Assembly: GCF_028869115.1 (NCBI RefSeq)
Contig: NZ_CP079800.1
Span: 682,001 to 746,000 of the forward strand
Direction of reading: 5' to 3'
Length of the DNA: 64,000 nucleotides
From: Pseudemcibacter aquimaris
Lineage (GTDB): Bacteria > Pseudomonadota > Alphaproteobacteria > Sphingomonadales > Emcibacteraceae
Each line of letters starts with the position of its first letter. Within the stretch, counting starts at the first letter, position 1. The translations under genes and the position numbers were made by a program. This document shows positions 26,683 through 37,385 of this stretch, in pieces. The notes under the pieces were generated by a model. It was not told the origin of the DNA. It saw only the letters and a program-made list of their open reading frames with translations, and ran no database searches.

Positions 26683-29238
26683 TTATTTGGCTTTTTTCTT
26701 AGGTGCTGCCTTTTTACGGGCTGGCTTCTTTTTGCCTTTTGCTGCCCTTGCTTTGATCAGCTCAACCGCTTCTTCCATGGTGACGTCCATTGGATCTTTA
26801 TCTTTTGGAATGGTCGCATTTACGCGTTTATATTTCACATATGGTCCATAACGGCCATCCATGACAAGAACGTTACCATCGCCATCTGGATGTTCGCCCA
26901 GATCTTTTAATGGCTCGGATGCTTTTCCTTTTTTCGCGGCTGCTTCCGCAAGTAGGGTCACTGCGTGGTTAATACCAATGTTAAACACATCTTCTGGATC
27001 TTTAAGGCTTGCAAAAGCACCATTATGTGAAACATATGGTCCGTAACGGCCAATGGCCGCTTTAATCACTTTACCGTCTTCAGGATGCATTCCCACATCA
27101 CGCGGTAACGCAAGCAACTTAAGCGCTTTTTCAAAGCTAATATGTTCTACGGACATTCCTTTTGGAATGGATGCGCGTTTTGGTTTTTCTTTTTCAACCG
27201 GTTCACCAAGTTGGATATAAGGGCCAAAGCGACCTGTTCTAAGGGTTACTTCCATGCCGCTATCTGGGTCAATGCCAAGTGTTTGTGGTCCTTCATCTGC
27301 ACCGTCACCATTTTCACCCTCGCCATTTTGAATTTGGCGTGTGTAATTACATTCCGGATAATTTTCGCAACCGATGAATGCGCCGAATTTACCTGTTTTT
27401 ACACTAAGGCCACCCTCTTTACATTTTGGACATTTGCGCGGATCAGACCCGTCTTCGCGTTCCGGGAAAATAAATGGTGCAAGTGTATCTGTGATAACAT
27501 CAAGCACTTCTGAAACACGAAGATCTTTTGTATCATCAATGGCCTTACTGAAATCTAGCCAGAAATTAGCAAGAACTTCTTTCCACGGAACATCACCATC
27601 TGATACGCGGTCCAATTCGATTTCCATACCCGCTGTAAAGTCATATTGAACATAACGGTTGAAATATTTTTCAAGGAATGATGTTACAACGCGGCCTTTG
27701 CCCTCTGGCACAAAGCGGTTCTTTTCCATCACAACATAGTTACGGTCCCGTAACACTGTAAGGATTGACGCATATGTCGATGGGCGACCAATACCCAGCT
27801 CTTCCATTTTCTTAACCAAGCTCGCCTCTGTAAAGCGTGGAGGAGGGGCTGTGAAATGCTGAATAGCATCGATTTTTTCTTTATCGATATTTTCGCCTTT
27901 AGAAAGCTTCGGTAGGCGTTTTGCATCTTCTTCGTCGGCGTCATCAACCCCTTCCTGATAAAGAGTTAGGAAGCCATCAAAAATTTGTACTGTTCCGGTC
28001 GCGCGTAATGAAATTTTGCCGTCATCCGATGTAATATCAGCTGTGGTTTGTTCCATTTGTACATTTGCCATTTGGCTGGCAATGGTACGTTTCCAGATTA
28101 GTTCATAAAGTTTTCTTTGATCTTCATCCAATTTGCTTGCCACGTCTTTTGGAAGTCTGGCTAGACTTGTTGGGCGGATTGCTTCGTGAGCTTCCTGCGC
28201 ATTTTTGGATTTATTCTTATAAAAGTTTGGTTTTGCCGGAACGTAATTATCACCATAATTGCTACCAATGACACCACGTGCATCATTGATGGCTTCTTGT
28301 GCGATATTAACACCGTCCGTACGCATATAGGTGATAAGACCTGTTGTTTCACCTTTAATATCGATGCCTTCATAAAGTTTTTGAGCTGTACGCATGGTGC
28401 GCTGCGCATTAAAGCCAAGCTTACGAGCTGCTTCCTGCTGAAGGGTTGATGTTGTAAATGGCGCAGCTGGTCTGCGCTGCGTTGGCTTGCTAACCACATC
28501 TTCAACGGTGAAGTTCGCGGCTTCAACCGCTGCTTTGGCGGCGTTTGCGCTTTCTTCGTTATTTAATGTGAATTTTTCAAGTTTTTCACCGTTTAAAGTC
28601 ACAAGCTTCGCGGTGAATGCTTTTGATGTGCTATTTTTAAGTTTGGCTTCGATTGACCAATATTCTTCGGAATTGAATTTTTCAATTTCAAGTTCGCGTT
28701 CGCAAATTAATCGAAGTGCAACTGATTGCACGCGACCCGCTGATTTTGAACCCGGTAATTTACGCCATAATACCGGCGATAGATTAAAGCCCACAAGATA
28801 ATCAAGTGCGCGTCTTGTCAGGTATGCTTCAACCATTTCCTGATCAACATCACGTGGTTCTTCCATTGCTTTTAAAATGGCATTTTTGGTAATTTCATTG
28901 AAAACAACGCGTTTTACTGCAACGTCTTTCATGACCCCACGGCGTTTGTTCAGAACTTCTAAAACGTGCCATGAAATGGCTTCCCCTTCGCGGTCGGGGT
29001 CGGTTGCGAGGATCAATTCTTCTGATCTTTTGGTGCTGTCGGCAATGTCCTTGATACGTTTTTTGCTATCCGTATCAACGGCCCATGTCATGGCAAAATC
29101 ATTTTCAGGATCAACCGATCCATCCTTGGACGGCAGGTCTCGAATATGGCCGAAACTGGCAAGAACATTATAGTCTTTACCAAGGTATTTATTAATTGTT
29201 TTGGCTTTCGCCGGAGATTCAACAATTACAGTTTTCAT
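26683..29238 (-). CDS. topA: DNA topoisomerase I
   Basis: An 851-residue type IA topoisomerase. The Toprim domain (about 1-130) has the catalytic Glu in IVESPAKAKTI and the acidic LATDPDREGEAISWH. The active-site tyrosine is in GLITYMRTDG. A single C4 zinc finger (CPKCKEGG to CENYPEC) is followed by two or three GRYGPYVxxx repeats and a lysine-rich tail, the arrangement seen in Alphaproteobacteria. It relaxes negative supercoils. It lies between dprA and rnr on the same strand. Confidence 0.97.
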   Translation of the reverse strand: MKTVIVESPAKAKTINKYLGKDYNVLASFGHIRDLPSKDGSVDPENDFAMTWAVDTDSKKRIKDIADSTKRSEELILATDPDREGEAISWHVLEVLNKRRGVMKDVAVKRVVFNEITKNAILKAMEEPRDVDQEMVEAYLTRRALDYLVGFNLSPVLWRKLPGSKSAGRVQSVALRLICERELEIEKFNSEEYWSIEAKLKNSTSKAFTAKLVTLNGEKLEKFTLNNEESANAAKAAVEAANFTVEDVVSKPTQRRPAAPFTTSTLQQEAARKLGFNAQRTMRTAQKLYEGIDIKGETTGLITYMRTDGVNIAQEAINDARGVIGSNYGDNYVPAKPNFYKNKSKNAQEAHEAIRPTSLARLPKDVASKLDEDQRKLYELIWKRTIASQMANVQMEQTTADITSDDGKISLRATGTVQIFDGFLTLYQEGVDDADEEDAKRLPKLSKGENIDKEKIDAIQHFTAPPPRFTEASLVKKMEELGIGRPSTYASILTVLRDRNYVVMEKNRFVPEGKGRVVTSFLEKYFNRYVQYDFTAGMEIELDRVSDGDVPWKEVLANFWLDFSKAIDDTKDLRVSEVLDVITDTLAPFIFPEREDGSDPRKCPKCKEGGLSVKTGKFGAFIGCENYPECNYTRQIQNGEGENGDGADEGPQTLGIDPDSGMEVTLRTGRFGPYIQLGEPVEKEKPKRASIPKGMSVEHISFEKALKLLALPRDVGMHPEDGKVIKAAIGRYGPYVSHNGAFASLKDPEDVFNIGINHAVTLLAEAAAKKGKASEPLKDLGEHPDGDGNVLVMDGRYGPYVKYKRVNATIPKDKDPMDVTMEEAVELIKARAAKGKKKPARKKAAPKKKAK

Positions 29239-29301
29239 TGTTAATTTTCACCAAAAGAATCATTTTATCAAATTTATATTAGTCGGCTTTTATACAAACT
29301 T

Positions 29302-30423
29302 TTAACAAAAAGATACCCTGTTTCCTGCATGACGTGTAATTTCTCCTGCTAATTCCATGTCTAAAAGCACTGTTTGAACAACACTTGGGGATAAATCCGT
29401 TAGTCTGATCAGCTCATCAACCGATGTTGCGGTGTGGCTTAGCTTTTCTTTAATTGCCATCATCGCTTTTTCAAGTTCATTATCGCTTTCTTCGGTTGCG
29501 GGTGGTGAATGGAATAAATCAAATTGTGGTTCGGATAACTGTCTTCCGCTCATGATATTTAACACTTCCAGAATATCTTCTACGGATTCCGTTAACTGTG
29601 CCCCTTGTCTTATAAGGCTGTTTGGCCCTTTCGCCCTTGGGTCAAGTGGGGAACCGGGAATGGCAAAAACTTCACGCCCCTGTTCCGATGCAAGGCGTGC
29701 GGTGATTAATGTTCCTGATTTATGATTGGCTTCAACCACAAGAACGCCTAGTGACAGGCCGGAAATAATTCGGTTGCGTCTTGGGAAATGTCTTGCTTGT
29801 GGTTGGGTGCCAAATGGCATTTCCGATAAAATAAGACCCGTTTCTTTTATTGCGTGATAGGTTTCTGTGTTTTCACGAGGGTAAATCACATCCGCCCCGC
29901 CCGCAAGCACAGCGATGGTGCCGGTGTTAATCGCGCCCTGATGGGCGGCAGCATCAATACCACGGGCCATACCTGATGAAATTACATATCCTGCCTGACC
30001 AAGTTTTTCAGCAAAGTTTCTGGCAATTTTTAATCCGTTTACGGATGAATTTCTTGCGCCGACTATGGCAAAACTATTTTGTTCAAGTAAATGAGTATGC
30101 CCAAGTGCCATCATTATTGGCGGTGAATCTTCGGTTGCGGCAAGCAGGGCAGGGTAAAGCGTATCACCCAGAACAATCAGCTCACCGCCGTTTTGATCCA
30201 GATCATCCAGTTCTTTATTAATTTTTGCCATTGAACAGGCTACAAGCGGTTTTTTGCGGCCACCGCGTTTTGCAAGTTCAGGCAAAATTTCAATGGCTTT
30301 CTCGGCGGATTTATATCTGCTGATTAGCTGGCGGAATGTCACAGGGCCGACGTTATCCGTTCTGATAAGGCGAAGTCTCGCTTGTTTTTCTGCAAATGAT
30401 AGTGGCTCTGGCGTGATGCTCAT
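29302..30423 (-). CDS. dprA: DNA-processing protein DprA
   Basis: A 373-residue DprA/Smf. The central Rossmann-like domain carries FAIVGARNSSVNGLKIARNFAEKL, SGMARGIDAAAH, and the GGADVIYPRENTETY loop. A C-terminal winged-helix (about 310-373) follows. DprA protects incoming single-stranded DNA and loads RecA during natural transformation. The ATG at 30423 is preferred over the in-frame TTG at 30435 because GGGGGA lies just ahead of it. It sits between plsY and topA, its common place in this clade. Confidence 0.95.
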   Translation of the reverse strand: MSITPEPLSFAEKQARLRLIRTDNVGPVTFRQLISRYKSAEKAIEILPELAKRGGRKKPLVACSMAKINKELDDLDQNGGELIVLGDTLYPALLAATEDSPPIMMALGHTHLLEQNSFAIVGARNSSVNGLKIARNFAEKLGQAGYVISSGMARGIDAAAHQGAINTGTIAVLAGGADVIYPRENTETYHAIKETGLILSEMPFGTQPQARHFPRRNRIISGLSLGVLVVEANHKSGTLITARLASEQGREVFAIPGSPLDPRAKGPNSLIRQGAQLTESVEDILEVLNIMSGRQLSEPQFDLFHSPPATEESDNELEKAMMAIKEKLSHTATSVDELIRLTDLSPSVVQTVLLDMELAGEITRHAGNRVSFC

Positions 30424-30444
30424 CAATTCCCCCAATTTTTAAAA

Positions 30445-31041
30445 TTATTTTTTACCGATTTTTGGCTCGGAACCTGAAAGGATGCGACCGATGTTATCTT
30501 TATGTTTGATAAAAATCAAAATACATAAAATTCCTGCCAGTATCGCAAGATTTTGCCCGGAAAAATAAAATCCGTAAATCGGTGATAATAGGGCTGCGAT
30601 GAGCGCGGATAGTGATGAAATTCTAAATAACCCCGCGCTAACAAGCCAAGTCGCACAACAACTTAGCCCCGCAATCGGGTTTAGGGCAATCATTAAACCA
30701 AGGAATGTGGCGACACCCTTGCCACCAGTGAATTTTAAGAACACTGAATAAAGATGTCCAAGAAATGCACCGCCACCGGCAAATAACCCGAGCCCCGGAT
30801 AAATTTGTTCGCAAATAAGCACTGCAATCGCGCCTTTGCCGATATCAAGGATAAGGGTTAACGCGGCAAGGAACTTGTTTCCTGTCCTAAGCACATTAGT
30901 GGCGCCAATATTACCGGAACCGATTTTACGGATATCACCATATCCACCAAGGCGTGCCAAAACCAAACCAAACGGGATGGATCCCAATATGTAACCACCA
31001 ATAAGCGCGAAGAGTATTTGAAGGGTCGAATAATCAGCCAT
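30445..31041 (-). CDS. plsY: Glycerol-3-phosphate acyltransferase PlsY
   Basis: A 198-residue integral membrane enzyme with about five hydrophobic segments. The three PlsY motifs are present: GSIPFGLVLARLGGYGDIRKIGSGNIGATNVLR, GHLYSVFLKFTGGKGVATFLG, and a C-terminal KHKDNIGRIL. PlsY transfers the acyl group from acyl-phosphate to glycerol 3-phosphate, the first step of phospholipid synthesis. The ATG at 31041 is preferred to an upstream start because it gives the standard N-terminus. It overlaps the end of the pyrC-like gene by eight bases. Confidence 0.95.
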   Translation of the reverse strand: MADYSTLQILFALIGGYILGSIPFGLVLARLGGYGDIRKIGSGNIGATNVLRTGNKFLAALTLILDIGKGAIAVLICEQIYPGLGLFAGGGAFLGHLYSVFLKFTGGKGVATFLGLMIALNPIAGLSCCATWLVSAGLFRISSLSALIAALLSPIYGFYFSGQNLAILAGILCILIFIKHKDNIGRILSGSEPKIGKK

Positions 31042-32317
31042 TATAATCAAATACACACTTTCCACCGACAACGGTTTTAAGAACACGGCCCTGAACAGGT
31101 TTGCCGTCAAAACATGTGTTTTTGGTCACGGAAACCATGTCTTCTGCATTAATTGTATATGGGGTATTAAGATCAAAAATACATAAATCCGCTGGTGCGC
31201 CCGCTGCAAGAACGCCGCTTTCCAGTCCCATAATTTTCGCAGGGTTACAAGTCATCTTGGATAAGATATCCAGAAGTTCCATACTGCCGTTATGATGCAT
31301 TTCAAGGCAAACATTAAGCAGTGTCTCAAGTCCAACCACCCCCGGTTCAGCTTGTTCAAATGGAACGCGTTTGCTTTCTGGATCTTCCGGATCGTGGCCG
31401 CTGACAATCACATCAATGGTGCCGTCTTTTAGGGCCTCAACAACCGCAATACGGTCTTCTTCACCGCGCAGTGGCGGTGAAAGTTTCATGAATGTGCGGT
31501 AATCTTCGATTGCAAATTCATTCAGTGATAAATGGGGTACAGCAACGCCGGCTGTTACATTAAGGTCAGCATCTTTCGCGCGTTTTAAAATTTCGATACT
31601 ATCGGCGCAGGTTACTTGTGATGCATGGTATCTGCCGCCGGTACCTTTTAATAACCTTACGTCACGTTCCAGAACAAGTGTTTCAGCAGCAGTTGGAATG
31701 CCCGGTAACCCAAGGCGGCTTGCAAGATCACCCGCATTCATACAACCATTTTTGGAAAGGGACGGTTCCGCAAGATGTTGAACGATCACTGCGTCAAATG
31801 TGGATGCGTATTTCAGCACGCGGTTCATGATGGCTGCATTTTCGATTGTCGAACTGCAATCACCAAAAACCTTATGTCCGGCATTGGTCATCAGTCCAAT
31901 TTCGGTCATTTCCTTGCCTTCCATTTTCTTGGTTGCGGCGGCCATCGGTACAAAATTGACCAGTGCGTTCTTGGCGCGGTTTTCAAGAAATTCGATATGG
32001 GCCGTGTTATCAAGCACCGGATCGGTATTTGGTTGAACCAGAACTGTGGTGACGCCGCCCGCTGCGGCCGCTTCGCCGGTATTTTCGATGGTGTCTTTAT
32101 AATCCGCACCCGGGATACCAACAAAAACACGCATGTCAATTAGGCCCGGACACAGGCATTTGCCACCAACATCAACAATTTCGGCGTCCGCTGGGGCTTC
32201 AACACTTTCACCAAGCGCAATAATTTTATCGCCTTCTGTGAGCAATTCACCCTTCATGTCTAGGTTTGATGCAGGATCAAGAAGGCGCGCGTTTTTATAT
32301 AGCGTTACTGTACTCAT
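31034..32317 (-). CDS. PyrC-like dihydroorotase homologue, metal-site His residues lost
   Basis: A 427-residue amidohydrolase next to pyrB. The fold is that of dihydroorotase, with GGVTTVLVQPNTDPV, VPHLSLNEFAIEDYRTFMKLSPPLR and VSGHDPEDPESKRVPFEQAEPGVVGLETLLN. The catalytic HxH that follows GLID in active enzymes is replaced: residues 61-65 read DMRVF. The usual SDHAPH site is GHDPED. This matches the inactive PyrC' (PyrX) partner of aspartate transcarbamoylase in Pseudomonas, which stabilises PyrB. It is therefore probably a structural subunit, with an active dihydroorotase elsewhere. The start overlaps the pyrB stop by one base and follows GAGGAGAAGG. Confidence 0.88.
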   Translation of the reverse strand: MSTVTLYKNARLLDPASNLDMKGELLTEGDKIIALGESVEAPADAEIVDVGGKCLCPGLIDMRVFVGIPGADYKDTIENTGEAAAAGGVTTVLVQPNTDPVLDNTAHIEFLENRAKNALVNFVPMAAATKKMEGKEMTEIGLMTNAGHKVFGDCSSTIENAAIMNRVLKYASTFDAVIVQHLAEPSLSKNGCMNAGDLASRLGLPGIPTAAETLVLERDVRLLKGTGGRYHASQVTCADSIEILKRAKDADLNVTAGVAVPHLSLNEFAIEDYRTFMKLSPPLRGEEDRIAVVEALKDGTIDVIVSGHDPEDPESKRVPFEQAEPGVVGLETLLNVCLEMHHNGSMELLDILSKMTCNPAKIMGLESGVLAAGAPADLCIFDLNTPYTINAEDMVSVTKNTCFDGKPVQGRVLKTVVGGKCVFDYNG

Positions 32318-33255
32318 TAGCCTTCTCCTCTTTTCTTGCGGGTTAAGAGGTCCAGACACGCCATGCGTACGGCAACCCCCATTTCCACTTGTTCCTGAAT
32401 TGCGCTGCGGGTTAGATCATCGGCAACTGCCGCGTCAATTTCCACGCCGCGGTTCATTGGTCCAGGGTGCATAATCAGTGCATCTTCCTTGGCATTTTCA
32501 AGCTTTTCATAATCAAGGCCGTAAAGGGTGAAATATTCAGAAACGCTTGGGAAATAACCGCCGTGCATACGTTCTGTTTGTAAACGAAGCATCATTACGA
32601 TGTCGCATCCTTTAAGCCCTTCTTCCATATTATGGAAAACTTCACAGCCAAGGCGTTCCGCACCAGATGGGATAAGCGTCGGCGGGCCAATAAGACGTAC
32701 GCGCGCACCCATGATATTAAGCAGATGGATGTTTGATCTGGCCACCCGGCTATGCAGAACATCACCACAAATGGCGACCGTTAGACGCGCGAGGCGCCCT
32801 TTACGGCGGCGAATGGTTAGCGCATCAAGCAGAGCTTGTGTTGGATGTTCATGTTTACCGTCACCGGCGTTTAATACTGCGCAGTCCACCTTACGGCTAA
32901 GCAGCTTAACCGCGCCAGACATACCGTGACGCACAACAAGCAAATCAGGACGCATCGCGTTCAGTGTCGACGCCGTATCAATCAGCGTTTCACCCTTTTT
33001 AATCGATGATGTGGATGTGGACATATTGATCACATCAGCACCAAGTCTTTTCCCAGCAAGTTCAAATGACATGCGAGTCCGTGTCGAATTTTCGAAAAAC
33101 AGATTGATCTGTGTCAGGCCCTCAAGAACGTCTTTTTTCTTGTTGGTCTGTTTGTTCTGTTCGACATATTCATCGGCAAGATCAAGGATTTCAGTAATTG
33201 CGGCTTCTTTAAGCCCTTCAATCCCAAGCAGATGGGGGTGGGAAAATGCTGACAT
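32317..33255 (-). CDS. pyrB: Aspartate carbamoyltransferase catalytic subunit
   Basis: A 312-residue ATCase catalytic chain. The carbamoyl-phosphate loop is [20 protein letters not shown]. The [14 protein letters not shown] segment is the 80s loop, [14 protein letters not shown] is the second conserved block, and [13 protein letters not shown] is the 240s loop. It condenses carbamoyl phosphate with aspartate in pyrimidine synthesis. No pyrI-type regulatory chain is present; the neighbouring pyrC-like protein is the likely partner, as in PyrB/PyrC' complexes. Confidence 0.97.
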   Translation of the reverse strand: MSAFSHPHLLGIEGLKEAAITEILDLADEYVEQNKQTNKKKDVLEGLTQINLFFENSTRTRMSFELAGKRLGADVINMSTSTSSIKKGETLIDTASTLNAMRPDLLVVRHGMSGAVKLLSRKVDCAVLNAGDGKHEHPTQALLDALTIRRRKGRLARLTVAICGDVLHSRVARSNIHLLNIMGARVRLIGPPTLIPSGAERLGCEVFHNMEEGLKGCDIVMMLRLQTERMHGGYFPSVSEYFTLYGLDYEKLENAKEDALIMHPGPMNRGVEIDAAVADDLTRSAIQEQVEMGVAVRMACLDLLTRKKRGEG

Positions 33256-33301
33256 ATTCAGTCCTTAATTCCTGTGAAAATCGTTAAGGTTCTGAAAACC
33301 A

Positions 33302-33332
33302 ATTATATAGATATAATTATGATTCTAGGCAA
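33302..33332 (-). promoter_or_regulatory. Candidate promoter for the pyrB operon
   Basis: On the minus strand TTGCCT (33327-33332) and TATATA/TATAAT (33302-33309) are 17 to 19 bases apart, about 50 bases upstream of pyrB. It falls between the ruvX stop and pyrB, so pyrB may be transcribed both from here and by read-through from ruvX. Confidence 0.35.
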
Positions 33333-33349
33333 GTGATTTTATATGTAAG

Positions 33350-33811
33350 CTATCCACGGCCCAGCGCATCAAGTGCCCCTTGTAAGATATAACTGGCGGC
33401 AAGTTTATCCACAAGCTCGCCTTGTCGTTTGCGGCTTGCGTCTGCTTCAATCAGTGTGCGGGTGACGGCCATGGTTGACATGCGCTCATCCCAATAACAG
33501 ATTGGAATGTCGGTTTTTCCCATCATATTTTTGGCAAATTGGCGGGTTGATTGGCAACGCGGCCCTTCTGATCCGTCCATATTCATCGGCAGACCAAGAA
33601 CAAGGCCGCCGACATTTTGTTCTTTAATAATGGTAAGCAAACGTTCAGCATCCAGTGTGAATTTCTTACGTTTGATGGTTTCCATCGGTGTTGCCACCGT
33701 AAGCAGCACATCCGAAAGCGCAAGGCCGATGGTTTTCGAGCCCAGATCAAGCCCAAGTAATCGTTCACCTTTTTTTAAAACGGATTTAAGTTCTGCAAAT
33801 TCAATTTCCAT
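33350..33811 (-). CDS. ruvX: Holliday junction resolvase-like protein RuvX (YqgF)
   Basis: A 153-residue RNase H-fold protein. LLGLDLGSKTIGLALSD holds the first catalytic Asp, GLVLGLPMNMDGSEGPR is the conserved middle block, and WDERMSTMAVTRTL holds the Asp-Glu pair. YqgF proteins process 16S rRNA precursors and have been proposed as Holliday-junction resolvases. It is the first gene of the minus-strand housekeeping run. Confidence 0.94.
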   Translation of the reverse strand: MEIEFAELKSVLKKGERLLGLDLGSKTIGLALSDVLLTVATPMETIKRKKFTLDAERLLTIIKEQNVGGLVLGLPMNMDGSEGPRCQSTRQFAKNMMGKTDIPICYWDERMSTMAVTRTLIEADASRKRQGELVDKLAASYILQGALDALGRG

Positions 33812-33895
33812 GGACGTGCTTATAGCGTTAATGCACGCTTAAATCCAATATATAATTTACTTGTATTTACCCAAGAATTGTTTAGGCTTGTTGCC

Positions 33896-33987
33896 ATTCC
33901 TAGGGGAGTCATGACGACTGAGATTCGGTAAAAGGAAACCGTAACCCTTAGAACCTGATCCGGGTTATTCCGGCGGAGGGAAGGAAT
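33896..33987 (+). promoter_or_regulatory. TPP riboswitch (THI element)
   Basis: The conserved TPP-aptamer blocks occur in order: GGGGAG (33903-33908), CTGAGA (33918-33923), ACCCTTAGAACCTGATC (33944-33960) and the CCGGCGGAGGGAAGG run (33970-33984). The closing P1 stem is ATTCCT (33896-33901) with AGGAAT (33982-33987). The variable P3 arm between is short. It binds thiamine pyrophosphate in the 5' leader of thiC, the usual target. Confidence 0.97.
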
Positions 33988-34023
33988 CATAAGAATTCTA
34001 AAACCGTTACCGCTATCTATCCC

Positions 34024-35904
<1,881 letters not shown>

Positions 35905-35916
35905 ACTTGGGGCATT

Positions 35917-36354
35917 ATGGATTTATTCTCTTATTTTCTCGGTTTCATCCTTGTAGTGCCAACGGCACTTCAAGAAATTACCGTAAATAGTGGAAAATAT
36001 GCAGATTATTTTCATATGCATTATGAATTGGTTCCTGGGCAATATTCCATCAATTTAGATTATGGCTTTAATCAAGGTGGACAATTTGAAGTTTTAGTTC
36101 CGAAAGAATATTTCCCAATTCCTGCACCAGAATGTAATAAAAATATTATTATTCGTATGCCTTTTTCGGTGAATGAAAATAGAAAAAAAGTATTGTATGA
36201 TAATCTCTTAAGGGCTACGGAAAAAACAACGGTGACATTAGAATTAAATCCGTACGTTAATGTTATAAATGAAGAATCACTAAAATTAGAATTACAATAT
36301 TGTAATGTTTTTTTTAGACATAAAAATGGTGACTATCATGATAGTCTTCAATGA
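35917..36354 (+). CDS. Hypothetical exported protein
   Basis: A 145-residue protein I do not recognise. The N-terminus is hydrophobic (residues 4-18), consistent with a signal peptide or anchor. The rest is rich in beta-type residues, with a PGQYSINLDYGFNQGGQFEVLVP segment and two late cysteines. Coding sequence is clearly more AT-rich than thiC upstream and has no evident operon partner, suggesting lineage-specific or acquired DNA. It begins 22 bases after thiC. The 3' end contains a 16-base perfect palindrome (36331-36346). Confidence 0.55.
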   Translation: MDLFSYFLGFILVVPTALQEITVNSGKYADYFHMHYELVPGQYSINLDYGFNQGGQFEVLVPKEYFPIPAPECNKNIIIRMPFSVNENRKKVLYDNLLRATEKTTVTLELNPYVNVINEESLKLELQYCNVFFRHKNGDYHDSLQ

Positions 36355-36362
36355 TTTCTTTC

Positions 36363-36431
36363 ATGTTTTAGAGGATCAATAGGGCCGGAGTAAATTGATT
36401 TTGGGGGCAGAGGTCTAATCTCTTAAAACAT
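36363..36431. repeat. Structured palindromic intergenic element
   Basis: Terminal arms ATGTTTTA (36363-36370) and TAAAACAT (36424-36431) are inverted repeats. Nested inside are ATCAAT and ATTGAT. The loop is G-rich. It sits in the 170-base gap between the hypothetical gene and the RidA-like gene. No second copy is seen in the window, so it could be a small dispersed element or a folded RNA region. Confidence 0.3.
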
Positions 36432-36523
36432 ATCCACTGATCGGATTTTCCTTCCCTGAACACTTGAATAAACGTCTTTGCTATAGTACGAACATTCAAA
36501 TTCATTTTCAAAGGACACCAAAA

Positions 36524-36877
36524 ATGCCAGCTTCTGACATCACACGATTACATAAAACTGCACGTATGAGCAAAATTGTTATTCATGGCGATATGATTTA
36601 TCTTTGTGGGCAAGTGGGTAGTGGTGATGATATCAAATCACAAACGGCTGATATGCTCTCTAGGGTAGACACACTTCTCGCCGAAGCGGGATCAAATAAA
36701 TCATGTATTTTATCGGCTACGATCTGGCTTTCGACAATGGAAAATTTTGCAGCCATGAATGAAGTTTATGATGCATGGATTGATCCGGAAAATCCGCCTG
36801 CCCGTGCTTGCGGTGAAGCTAAACTTGCAAGAGAAGCGCTGCTCGTTGAAATAATCGTTACTGCCACGAAAGCTTAG
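36524..36877 (+). CDS. RidA/YjgF family protein, second copy
   Basis: A 117-residue RidA-superfamily protein. MSKIVIHGDMIYLCGQVGSG, a DMLSRVDTLLAEAGSNKSCILSATIWL block and the ARACGEAKLAREALLVEIIVTA ending match the family. The catalytic Arg context is PARACGEAKLA. It belongs to the group whose members deaminate imine/enamine intermediates. The ATG at 36524 follows AAGGA; the open frame continues upstream without a ribosome-binding site. It is more distant from the copy at 17519-17992 than either is from typical RidA proteins. Confidence 0.85.
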   Translation: MPASDITRLHKTARMSKIVIHGDMIYLCGQVGSGDDIKSQTADMLSRVDTLLAEAGSNKSCILSATIWLSTMENFAAMNEVYDAWIDPENPPARACGEAKLAREALLVEIIVTATKA

Positions 36878-36946
36878 GCAAACAAGATTGCACCACCAAA
36901 TCAATTTTGATAGGGTTCTTTTTTAAAAATTAAAAAGGGGTAATCA

Positions 36947-37381
36947 ATGTTGCGTCTTATCAATATATTTTTGTTAATGGTTATTACTGCTGGGGTTTCA
37001 TTCGCGCAGGACCATAGCGCGCTTGAGGCAGAGGTCGCAGCGACAGAAAATGCATTTGCCAAGACGATGGCGGACCGGGATTTTGATGCTTTTAAATCAT
37101 TCCTTGATCCGGATACGGTGTTTTGGGGTGGGCGTGGGCCATTAACGGGTGCTGATGAAGTCGCCGCTCGCTGGGAAGATTTTTATCAAGAGGCAGACGC
37201 GCCTTTCAGTTGGAAATCAGAAACTGTGATGATCAACCCGGACGGTAATATCGCCTTTAGCAGTGGACCGGTGACTAGTCCCGATGGCGTGGTCTATGCT
37301 TACTTTAATTCCGTCTGGCGTAAAAATGACGCGGGCGAATGGAAAATTATTTTTGATAAAGGTACGAATTTAAATCAGTAA
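36947..37381 (+). CDS. Exported DUF4440/SnoaL-like protein
   Basis: A 144-residue protein with a signal peptide (residues 1-20, ending SFAQ) and an NTF2-like DUF4440 domain. The pattern AATENAFAKTMADRDFDAFKSFLDPDTVFWG, DEVAARWEDFY and the WRKNDAGEWKIIFDKG ending are typical. The fold is a cone-shaped pocket that binds small ligands; members have diverse or unknown roles. It is convergent with the FMN dehydrogenase gene, four bases apart. Confidence 0.85.
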   Translation: MLRLINIFLLMVITAGVSFAQDHSALEAEVAATENAFAKTMADRDFDAFKSFLDPDTVFWGGRGPLTGADEVAARWEDFYQEADAPFSWKSETVMINPDGNIAFSSGPVTSPDGVVYAYFNSVWRKNDAGEWKIIFDKGTNLNQ

Positions 37382-37385
37382 GGCA

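Noticed and set aside
30423-30435. dprA start at the upstream TTG
   Set aside because: The ATG four codons downstream has the GGGGGA ribosome-binding site at the right distance.
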